DNA of 61,397 bases from Thermoguttaceae bacterium (GTDB taxonomy: Bacteria; Planctomycetota; Planctomycetia; Pirellulales; Thermoguttaceae), in contig JAFSMW010000169.1 in NCBI GenBank assembly GCA_017447745.1, positions 1 to 61,397 on the forward strand. The letters run 5' to 3'. Positions 54,799-61,397 of this stretch are shown in pieces. Position 1 is the stretch's first letter. Each line of letters begins with the position of its first letter. Position numbers and translations under genes: made by a program. The notes beneath the pieces were generated by a model. That model was given only the letters and a program-made list of their open reading frames with translations. It searched no databases and had not been told where the DNA came from.

Positions 54799-55554
54799 CT
54801 ACAGCAACCCCCACTGACCCGAATAGAGAACCCAGATTCCCAGCGCCAAATTCGTTATCGCATGAGCGCAAATACAGTCTGACAGCGATCTGGTTTTCCA
54901 CGCCAAAAGCGTAATTCCACAGAACCAGACGACGCCTGCCAGCGCTTCCGGATGAGTCAAAAGGGGATAAACGATTGTAATCGCCCAAACCATCGGGCAA
55001 AGCGCCCCGATTGGAACGTCGTACCATGGAGTCGGCTCTGACTGTTCTTTATCTTCCTTTTTAGGTTCTGACCAGAAATATCGCAGAACAAACCCGCGAA
55101 GGAAGAATTCTTCTATAAACGGGACGATAATCGCCAAGCCAAACAGACGAACAAGAAAAAGCGGAAATATACTCGAAATGGAAACGGATCCGTTCTCGTT
55201 CCGTTCGACGCCCCAATGGTATTCTGAACCGGGTCGAGCGCTTGGGAAAAACTGTTCCAGCCCCATTCCCGGTAAAAAATCGGGAATGCTTTGCTTTTGG
55301 ATCTGACACAAACCAATCCAGACGGCCGCACCGACAATTCCTGCTAAAACCCCATAGAAAGACGGCGCTTTCAAATAAGATTTCCAGACGGGAAAGCAAA
55401 ATGCGATCGCAATTGCTGTCAAAAGGAGCTTGACGCCGTAGAAATAAGGATACTGTCCCGATGACGGTTCCGGCTCGAAACTGGTACAAATCATGTACAC
55501 AACAAACGGGGCTAAAAAGGAAATAGCCAATTTAAGGGGCGATTTTGACTGCAT
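54799..55554 (-). CDS. CPBP-family (CAAX-like) intramembrane protease
   Basis: 251 aa polytopic protein with about eight helices. CPBP motifs are visible: the double Glu with EEFFLRG at about 146-152, His in LLTHPEAL near 200, and HAITN near 230. The N-terminal half (several helices, residues about 1-95) resembles the CAAX-protease-related proteins linked to PEP-CTERM/exosortase systems, but no such system is visible here. Divergent from the secreted helical-repeat gene. Confidence 0.82.
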   Translation of the reverse strand: MQSKSPLKLAISFLAPFVVYMICTSFEPEPSSGQYPYFYGVKLLLTAIAIAFCFPVWKSYLKAPSFYGVLAGIVGAAVWIGLCQIQKQSIPDFLPGMGLEQFFPSARPGSEYHWGVERNENGSVSISSIFPLFLVRLFGLAIIVPFIEEFFLRGFVLRYFWSEPKKEDKEQSEPTPWYDVPIGALCPMVWAITIVYPLLTHPEALAGVVWFCGITLLAWKTRSLSDCICAHAITNLALGIWVLYSGQWGLL

Positions 55555-55611
55555 ATTCTATAAAATTTTCCTGAATTATCTAAATTTCTTGAGAAATTCT
55601 CGTCAAAGCCC

Positions 55612-55640
55612 TTGACGAAATCCTCAATTGAGAATACTAT
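55612..55640 (+). promoter_or_regulatory. Predicted promoter of the helical-repeat protein gene
   Basis: TTGACG (55612-55617), 17-base spacer, TACTAT (55635-55640), with CCC just ahead of the -35. The divergent gap 55555-55878 holds this and no gene; an open frame from 55708 continues into the downstream gene but its first 57 codons look non-coding. Confidence 0.5.
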
Positions 55641-55878
55641 ATATAATAGTTTAGAATAGTTAAGAGTTAAGATTTGTAAAAGGGGACGCCAAATACGTTG
55701 CCCTAAAGTGCGAATAATTAAAAATGCGTTTGCTCTGGTTCATTGCCAGCAACGCCTGGCAAGACGCCGCAGCATTTGTTATTTGGCGCTGAAAACTCTT
55801 AACCAATTTCACTACTGCAATCATTATACCATATTATTAGATTTCAGGAAGGCGTTATCAACAAATTTTATACCAATC

Positions 55879-57495
55879 ATGATCAAAATCAAATTCCTTA
55901 CTCGTTTAACAGCATCTGTATCCCTGTTATGTCTTTTCAGCATGTCCTCATTGGTTTTTGCTCAAGACGCCGCTCCAGCTCCGTCTCCAGCGCCAGCGCA
56001 AGCGCCTAAACCTGCAGCGGCAGCGACCGCTCCCAAGCCAGCTCAAACGGACTCCGGCGCCAAACCCGCAGCCAGCAAACCTTTGACTTTCCGGTTCACG
56101 GATATCGAAAAGGATCCGGACATGGACAAAATGCGAAGTCAAACCGGTTCGATTATCAACAAAGGCAAGTTTGACAAACCCGAAGATAAAACCATTTTCG
56201 AACAATATTATAAAGAATATTTCTTCGGTCGCTGGATCAACACCGGCAAGTATTATCAAGTGGATACTTATTCGGAAACGCTCCGCAAACAGGCGCGAGG
56301 CAAAAAGCCCGCAGAAAAAAAGAAGCTGGAAACCATTGCCAGCCGCTGGAGTTATCCCTGCTTTATTGAAGACTTCCGCAAAGATCTCGATCGTAGTCGA
56401 AGCGCCGGCGACCCGCAAAAGATTGCCGTCAAAATGGCATACGATTTCGCCATGGAAGTCATTCCCAACAACAACGTTCAATGCACTCCTGCGATAAAAT
56501 ACAATTGCGTTTTACTGCTTGGAAATCTTTATTACAAAACGTCGTCATCCAGTGGAGATTTACCTGTCGCATACGCCCCGGCTTTCGACGTTCTTATTAA
56601 AATCGCTTCCGGAGCCAAAATGCCCCGATATATGAAAATTGGAGCGGTTATGAGCCTCAATCAGATGATTGCTGAAACAAAGTTGTCAGATAAACAAAAG
56701 AATGACGCATACACTTGTTTATTGGCAATTGCAGGCGCCCCAATTGATCCGGCGACTTTTGCTTCTTCCAAAGACGATCCTGCTGGAGAAGGCGCTCTTT
56801 GGACCAGAGAATTGGCGATTGAAGGGCTTCGCCTCCTTGCGGATTACAATCTCAAAGACGACAAAACTCAAGGGTTTTACCCGAAAAAAGAAGCTATTGT
56901 AGCTTTAGTCAAGATTATAAATGATAAAAAAGCTCCAATGACAACCCGCATTGCAGCCATGGAATCGTTGGGCAGCTATAATTTCAGTAAATTACCGGAA
57001 CTAAACGCGTATGCCAGTAGATTGCAACGCGCCATCGCCATTTTGGTTGTTGACTCCATTCAGGCTGAACTGGATCGTAAAGTTGACAACCTCGTTTGGG
57101 GAAGCGAGGCGGATCAACTCTCCAGACAACATTATTCAGACGATTCCGCTTCTGAACCGGTTGACAATACCAACAATGCGATATTCCTGTTACAGCGCGC
57201 CATGCCAGCCATTTATGCCGTCAACACCGCCCTCGTTGGCGTTAAAAACGACAAAGGGTGGAAAGGGTTGTCTGATCTGGGTTCTGCAAGTGATAAAGCC
57301 AAAGCGACTGAAATGACAAACGCGTTACGAGACGTCAACAGCTCTCTCAACGCGCTTTCCAAGGAAATCATGCCGTCTGGCGACGGCTCAGGCATGGATA
57401 CCGACGTCGACGAATTTGAAAGAACGGACAGCTTACAGGAAGTTACTAACGCTCTTGGAAATATCCAGGACACCTTTAAACAATTTGCTGAATAG
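55879..57495 (+). CDS. Secreted helical-repeat protein, unknown function
   Basis: 538 aa from the start at 55879, which places the signal peptide (TASVSLLCLFSMSSLVFAQ) at the N terminus; a start at 55708 would bury it. After cleavage an Ala/Pro-rich linker (about 28-62), then helical repeats resembling HEAT-type folds (about 180-420: the stretches GAVMSLNQMI, TRELAIEGLRLL, TRIAAMESLG). Likely periplasmic or surface exposed. The family is unknown to me. It precedes lgt by 88 bases. Confidence 0.7.
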   Translation: MIKIKFLTRLTASVSLLCLFSMSSLVFAQDAAPAPSPAPAQAPKPAAAATAPKPAQTDSGAKPAASKPLTFRFTDIEKDPDMDKMRSQTGSIINKGKFDKPEDKTIFEQYYKEYFFGRWINTGKYYQVDTYSETLRKQARGKKPAEKKKLETIASRWSYPCFIEDFRKDLDRSRSAGDPQKIAVKMAYDFAMEVIPNNNVQCTPAIKYNCVLLLGNLYYKTSSSSGDLPVAYAPAFDVLIKIASGAKMPRYMKIGAVMSLNQMIAETKLSDKQKNDAYTCLLAIAGAPIDPATFASSKDDPAGEGALWTRELAIEGLRLLADYNLKDDKTQGFYPKKEAIVALVKIINDKKAPMTTRIAAMESLGSYNFSKLPELNAYASRLQRAIAILVVDSIQAELDRKVDNLVWGSEADQLSRQHYSDDSASEPVDNTNNAIFLLQRAMPAIYAVNTALVGVKNDKGWKGLSDLGSASDKAKATEMTNALRDVNSSLNALSKEIMPSGDGSGMDTDVDEFERTDSLQEVTNALGNIQDTFKQFAE

Positions 57496-57496
57496 C

Positions 57497-57576
57497 AGTA
57501 CTTAGTGCATAGTACTTAGTGCATAGTACTCAAGCGTTCTTCGCACTATGCACTATGCACTACGCACTACGCACTT
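57497..57576. repeat. Heptamer tandem repeats before lgt
   Basis: AGTACTTAGTGCAT occurs twice from 57497 followed by AGTACT; then GCACTAT twice and GCACTAC twice from 57543-57570, with a partial unit. The units of the two halves are inverted to each other, so a hairpin can form. The array ends eight bases before the lgt ATG. Confidence 0.75.
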
Positions 57577-57583
57577 TCCAACA

Positions 57584-58948
57584 ATGAACCAAACTTTATT
57601 CTACATTCCAGAAAAGCTGTTCGGAATTCCGGTTTTTGGCTTTGGATTACTTTTGTTTATCTGGTTGATCATAACCGGAATTTCGATGATTCTGGACTAT
57701 CGTAAATCCGGCTTGAAATCCGTCTGGTCGTTTTTGATCGTTATGGGATTTGGAGCTGCGGCGATTGTCTGGGTATTGCCCAACATCGTCAAACCAGCTG
57801 GGCTGCCTATTCAAAGTTATGGCGCAATGATGCTCCTGGGTATTGTATCTGGACTTCTTCTGGGAATTTACAGAGCCAAAAAATACGGATACAATCCCGA
57901 TTTAATCATCTCAATGGTTCTCTGGATGTGCATTCTGGGAATTATCGGAGCCAGAGTGTTTTTCTGTATAGAATACTGGTCTGTAATGAAATCAGACACA
58001 TGGGCGGAAACGATTCGCAAATGTCTGAACTTTACCGAAGGCGGGCTGGTAGTTTACGGATCTCTGTTTGGCGGGCTGCTGGGCATCGTATGTTTCATTC
58101 TGACAACGCCCAATCCCAATGAAGAAACGGAAAAGAAAAAGCGTTTGTCCATCTGGAGAATGTTGGATATTATTGCCCCGTCGATGGTTTTAGGACTGGC
58201 GTTGGGACGCATCGGCTGTTTTCTCAACGGCTGTTGTTTCGGAGGGGTTTGCGACGTTGACAAGTATCCATGGGCTGTAACGTTCCCAGCCGGGTCGCCC
58301 CCGTTCATGGCTCAGGTGGAACAAGGGCTTATTAGCCTGGATAACCAGCCGCTTCAGGGGTTGACGCTGGAAAAAGTCTACTTTCCAGAAAAACACTGGC
58401 GGATAGTCGTCAAGTCTGTAGAGAAAAATTCTGCCGCTGAAAAAGCCGGCATGAAGCCCAATGACGTCATTCTGAAGATTAACGACTTCCCTATTGTTAA
58501 CAAAGAGAATTATAAAGATGGCGACGCTCAACTGGGTATAGCGCACTACTGCTTAACTGCCGGAGCCAGAACCGAAGGAACTGTAACCGTTCAAACAGAA
58601 AACAACCCCTGCATTTCTTGGCAATACGATTCCTCTCACGAACTTCGATCGCTTCCCGTCCATCCAACTCAGCTTTACAGCTCTCTCAACGCTTTGCTTT
58701 TGTTGGTAATCCTGTTGATTTTCGACAGATTCCAGCATTGGGAAGGCGCAACGTTTTTGCTTCTGGTTACGCTGTACCCCATCACTCGCTGGATTTTGGA
58801 AGCCATTCGAATCGACGAATCCGGCGCATTCGGAACGTCCATGAGCATTTCTCAGCTTGTCAGTTTGATAATCCTCCCCATCGTTTGCCTTCTTTGGGGA
58901 TATTTGTGGTTCTCGAACAGGGGGAAGGCTGCAACGCCGACTAATTAA
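57584..58948 (+). CDS. lgt: Prolipoprotein diacylglyceryl transferase with inserted PDZ-like domain
   Basis: First enzyme of lipoprotein maturation: moves diacylglycerol from phosphatidylglycerol to the lipobox cysteine. 454 aa, far above the usual 260-300. Core motifs: GGLVVYGSLFGG (about 152-163), LGRIGCFLNGCCFG (about 206-219), HPTQLY (about 359). Between the last two lies an extra block, about 236-340, with PDZ character (NSAAEKAGMKPNDVILKIND), facing the periplasm by topology. The in-frame ATG at 57548 lies in the tandem repeat and is rejected. The lipoproteins in this window would be its substrates. Confidence 0.92.
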   Translation: MNQTLFYIPEKLFGIPVFGFGLLLFIWLIITGISMILDYRKSGLKSVWSFLIVMGFGAAAIVWVLPNIVKPAGLPIQSYGAMMLLGIVSGLLLGIYRAKKYGYNPDLIISMVLWMCILGIIGARVFFCIEYWSVMKSDTWAETIRKCLNFTEGGLVVYGSLFGGLLGIVCFILTTPNPNEETEKKKRLSIWRMLDIIAPSMVLGLALGRIGCFLNGCCFGGVCDVDKYPWAVTFPAGSPPFMAQVEQGLISLDNQPLQGLTLEKVYFPEKHWRIVVKSVEKNSAAEKAGMKPNDVILKINDFPIVNKENYKDGDAQLGIAHYCLTAGARTEGTVTVQTENNPCISWQYDSSHELRSLPVHPTQLYSSLNALLLLVILLIFDRFQHWEGATFLLLVTLYPITRWILEAIRIDESGAFGTSMSISQLVSLIILPIVCLLWGYLWFSNRGKAATPTN

Positions 58949-58987
58949 TTGAAATTCTATCTGCATTAGCTCATCATTGGATTTTTA

Positions 58988-59083
58988 AACACGAAAAACA
59001 CAAAATAATCGAAATTCACGAAAAATATAAGATTCTATAATAATTCTTTCGTTTGTTTCGTTCTTTTTCGTGTATTTCGTGTT
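58988..59083. repeat. Inverted repeat between lgt and a SUMF1 gene
   Basis: AACACGAAAAACAC (from 58988) pairs with the reverse of GTGTATTTCGTGTT (ending 59083), one mismatch, around an AT-rich loop that repeats TTCACGAAAAA. It lies between convergent genes and may terminate either. AT-rich, with no gene. Confidence 0.5.
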
Positions 59084-59111
59084 AAAAAAATACTTTTTCC
59101 TGACGCGCCCC

Positions 59112-59948
59112 CTACTCTTTTATAATGCAGCGAAAACCGAAATTGCCGTCTTGATAATCCGGTTCGCTGTATCCTCGAACAGCGCAGCGGCAATATCTGG
59201 CGCTTTCATGCCATCCGCCGCCGCGAAAGAGCTTAAAAGACCCTTTCTGCGGTCCAGTCGGGTCGGTTACGCTTTCTTTCGGATACTCTCCGTACCAGTC
59301 GGCGCACCATTCCCAGACGTTTCCGGTCATGTCGTACAGACCCCAGACGTTTGGCGTCTTTGTCCCAACAGGATGCGTCTTGGAACCGCAATTGTTCTCA
59401 TACCAGGTCGTCTGCTCCAAATCTCCGGGATACGCACCCGTACAACCGGCGCGACATGCGTATTCCCACTGCGCTTCCGTTGGCAGAGCCAGCTTCACCC
59501 CTGACTGAGAACACTTTTCACAGAATTTCTGGCAGTCGTCCCAGGAAACACATTCAATAGGATTGTTATCGCCTTGGAATCTGGCGGGATCGTCCCCCAT
59601 GACGGCTTTCCACAGCTTTTGAGTAACTTCCGTTTCCATTATCCAAAACCCTTTGGTCAACGTAACCTGATGAGGGATTTCGTCGTCAAAGCGTCCTTCT
59701 TCGGTTGCTGGCGCGCCCATAGAAAACGTCCCGGCAGGCGCCCACCGAAACGCAATTTCAACGCCGTTGACAACGACGGTTTTTCTGTCCCCCGGCTTGC
59801 GTACAGTTCCCGATTCAGGAACTGTTTCTACAGGATCTGCTGAATCCATACTTTCAGCGGCAAGCAAACCGTCGAACGCAGAACCCAAAAGAACAATCGC
59901 CAAAACAATCGATACAACAGCGTTAAAGAAAAAAATGGTTTGTTTCAT
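59112..59948 (-). CDS. Secreted FGE/SUMF1-fold protein
   Basis: 278 aa: signal peptide about 1-30 (AVVSIVLAIVLLGSAFDGLLA), short linker, then one SUMF1 domain: FRWAPAGTFSMGAPATEEGR, TEVTQKLWKAVMG, LPTEAQWEYACRAG, MTGNVWEWC, FRGGGW. Of the FGE cysteine pair after RGGx only the second is present (HESARYC), so the oxidase activity of true FGE is doubtful. Close paralogue of the neighbouring and 25852-27750 genes. Export is predicted by the signal. Confidence 0.85.
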   Translation of the reverse strand: MKQTIFFFNAVVSIVLAIVLLGSAFDGLLAAESMDSADPVETVPESGTVRKPGDRKTVVVNGVEIAFRWAPAGTFSMGAPATEEGRFDDEIPHQVTLTKGFWIMETEVTQKLWKAVMGDDPARFQGDNNPIECVSWDDCQKFCEKCSQSGVKLALPTEAQWEYACRAGCTGAYPGDLEQTTWYENNCGSKTHPVGTKTPNVWGLYDMTGNVWEWCADWYGEYPKESVTDPTGPQKGSFKLFRGGGWHESARYCRCAVRGYSEPDYQDGNFGFRCIIKE

Positions 59949-60094
59949 GGTATATTAGCGGTTAACCGCTTGATATTTAGTACGTTGTAAAGTTTAACCC
60001 TATAAAAGTATTATAATAATTTCACAGGATTTTACAAGCGCTATAAAGAGAAGAAAAAGGCTGTAATGAGGCGTCGTTCCCAGTCCGCTCTGTC

Positions 60095-60260
60095 GGAGTG
60101 CGGGAGCAAAGCTCCCGCTTTTTCGGAAAACGTCGAGAAGAACGAAAAACGTCGTTCATCGTCCAAAAGTTAGAACTGCAGGATCGCGGCTGTATCAGCC
60201 GCCTAAAAAAACGCGAGCTGTCGCTCGCTTATGAAAGCGAGAGCTGCGCTCTCGCACTCC
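60095..60260. repeat. REP-pair (BIME-like) element C, diverged
   Basis: GGAG (60095) then stem GCGGGAGC-AAA-GCTCCCGC (60100-60118); two inner hairpins GCGGCT/AGCCGC (60186-60202) and GCGAGC/GCTCGC (60213-60228); right hairpin GCGAGAGC-TGC-GCTCTCGC (60237-60255) ending CTCC (60257-60260). Same GGAGTGCG ends as A and B but with different, still perfectly paired stems. It fills most of the 441-base gap 59949-60389. Confidence 0.75.
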
Positions 60261-60290
60261 GAAAATGTCACATATTGCCAAAAATTTTTT

Positions 60291-60389
60291 CGAAAAAATT
60301 CGATTCGCGTCTGACCTCGCCTGGGCTGCGCCCGGCTAGCGCCTCGGGCTTGCGCGGCTTCGGTCTTGACGCTCTTGCGAATTTTTTCG
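60291..60389 (-). terminator. Long hairpin with GC-rich loop after the third SUMF1 gene
   Basis: CGAAAAAATTCG (60291-60302) and its perfect complement (60378-60389) enclose a 75-base GC-rich loop, ending right at the stop codon of the minus-strand gene. A smaller palindrome AATTTTTTCGAAAAAATT (60283-60300) overlaps. Terminator is the simple reading; the GC-rich loop with repeated GCG-rich palindromes may be another repeat. Confidence 0.4.
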
Positions 60390-61397
60390 TTAGGGTTCTT
60401 GACCTCGCACAACACGGAATCCTAGGCCGCCGTTCCGGTCATCCGGCTCGACGTCGAGGCGGTACGCCGACCGGCAGCGCCGGGGCATGTCGACCCAGTT
60501 GCCGCCGCGAATAACGCGGCGGGAGCCAGATGAAGGTCCAACCGGATCAGTTACACTCCCGATGGGATAGTCGCCAAACCAATCCTGGCACCATTCCCAC
60601 ACGTTGCCGTGCATGTCATATAAGCCCCAATTATTTGGATTCTTCTTTCCTACTGGATGAGTTCCGCATGGTCCGCCGCGGTACTGAGTTTCCGACCAAG
60701 CGCTGGAATTATAATCACTTTGCCCAACAAACCCTTGACTGCTATTGCCTCCATACCATGCAATCGGATCCAAAGCAGGCGCATTGTTCTTCCCCAGAAT
60801 CCTGATATTACCGTTTGGGAGCGCCGTTGTACTCCCCGCCCGACATGCGTATTCCCATTGCGCTTCCGTCGGAAGCTGAAGTGGCAAACCACGCTGAGCG
60901 CACTTCCTGCAAAAATCCTGGCAGTCGTTCCATGAAACCTGTTCTACAGGTAAATCGTCGCCTTTGAATTTACTCGGATTGTTCCCCATAACGGCTTTCC
61001 ACTGTTTCTGAGTTACTTCCGTTTCCATCATCCAGAACCCTTTGGTCAAGGTTGCCTGATGTTGCGTTTCGTTGTCATAACGTCCATCTTCTGACGTTGG
61101 CGACCCCATCATGAACGTTCCGGGCGGACACCATCGGAAGGCGAATTCCACGCCGTTAACCGTCCAAACCTTGCGCGTTCCTGCTTCAAGTTGAGCCCTT
61201 ATAATCGCATTCTGTTTTTCAAGTTCAATCGCTCTAATTGCAGCTCTTTCTTTTTCAAGTTCTTCTTCAAGCTTTTTTCTTTCTTCTATCGAATTTCGAA
61301 TCTGTTTAGCTACGATTTTGATTCTCCCTTTCAAGGGCGCGTCATCATCGGCGTTTTTCATAATGTCTAACGCCTGATCCAACAATTCCAATCCTTC
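60390..61397 (-). CDS. FGE/SUMF1-fold protein, 5' end beyond the window
   Basis: The open frame runs off the right edge (335 codons visible), so the start is outside. N-terminal part is a charged coiled coil (about 25-70: KQIRNSIEERKKLEEELEK); the SUMF1 domain follows: FRWCPPGTFMMGSPTSEDGR, TEVTQKQWKAVMG, LPTEAQWEYACRAG, MHGNVWEWC, IRGGNW. The first FGE cysteine is again absent (VDMPRRC). C terminus GFRVVRGQEP. Compared with the other two copies an extra stretch lies near the middle (ILGKNNAPAL and following). Confidence 0.85.
   Translation of the reverse strand, partial: EGLELLDQALDIMKNADDDAPLKGRIKIVAKQIRNSIEERKKLEEELEKERAAIRAIELEKQNAIIRAQLEAGTRKVWTVNGVEFAFRWCPPGTFMMGSPTSEDGRYDNETQHQATLTKGFWMMETEVTQKQWKAVMGNNPSKFKGDDLPVEQVSWNDCQDFCRKCAQRGLPLQLPTEAQWEYACRAGSTTALPNGNIRILGKNNAPALDPIAWYGGNSSQGFVGQSDYNSSAWSETQYRGGPCGTHPVGKKNPNNWGLYDMHGNVWEWCQDWFGDYPIGSVTDPVGPSSGSRRVIRGGNWVDMPRRCRSAYRLDVEPDDRNGGLGFRVVRGQEP

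Noticed and set aside
55708-55878. N-terminal extension of the helical-repeat protein
   Set aside because: It would place 57 basic, aromatic-rich residues ahead of a clear signal peptide.
24724-57576. Tandem repeats as CRISPR arrays
   Set aside because: The units are seven bases long without spacers, and no cas gene is present.
60098-60514. A 138-codon plus-strand open frame near the right end
   Set aside because: It spans REP element C, the GC-rich palindrome and the antisense of a SUMF1 gene; no start signal or family match.
1-61397. tRNA, rRNA or other standard RNA genes in the gaps
   Set aside because: I looked for cloverleaf and CCA-like ends in the longer gaps and saw none; a covariance search would be decisive.

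Overview
The window reads as chromosomal DNA of a planctomycete (Planctomycetota). Evidence: a DUF1559 protein, three FGE/SUMF1-fold proteins, very large secreted proteins with no recognisable family, a eukaryotic-like pseudokinase, an ankyrin protein, moderate GC and many starts without a clear Shine-Dalgarno. Family level cannot be fixed by eye; a Pirellulales-like lineage is a guess.

Left part (1-34.7 kb): proS; a lipoprotein; an ankyrin protein; an HtrA-like protease; a two-gene operon of giant envelope proteins (1212 and 2613 aa) built from related beta-rich modules; an RND/MMPL exporter; an internally duplicated DUF1559 protein; a flagellar export block fliN-fliO-fliP-fliQ; a coiled-coil/SUMF1 lipoprotein; glyA; a small arrestin-like protein; an ECF sigma factor with a likely anti-sigma partner; a polytopic membrane protein; and a YacL-type PIN/TRAM protein.

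Middle part (35.0-51.5 kb): the S10-spc-alpha ribosomal protein cluster on the minus strand, read rpsJ-rplC-rplD-rplW-rplB-rpsS-rplV-rpsC-rplP-rpmC-rpsQ-rplN-rplX-rplE-rpsN-rpsH-rplF-rplR-rpsE-rplO-secY-adk-map-rpmJ-rpsM-rpsK-rpoA-rplQ. It starts from a near-consensus promoter before rpsJ, has a second promoter before rpmJ, and ends in an intrinsic terminator after rplQ. rpmD, infA and rpsD are absent from their usual places. Several gaps hold strong hairpins.

Right part (52.1-61.4 kb): uppP, a membrane-anchored pseudokinase, a CPBP-family protease, a secreted helical-repeat protein, an lgt with an inserted PDZ-like domain, and two more SUMF1-fold genes, the last running off the edge. Lgt and UppP serve lipoprotein and cell-wall carrier-lipid metabolism.

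Two repeat systems are scattered through the window. One is REP/RAYT-type hairpin pairs with a GGAG tetranucleotide and compensating stem changes (two copies around uppP, one near 60.1 kb). The other is heptamer tandem repeats of the STRR type, seen between genes, just before start codons, and in frame inside fliP and a giant protein gene. No tRNA, rRNA, CRISPR array, transposase or prophage gene was found.
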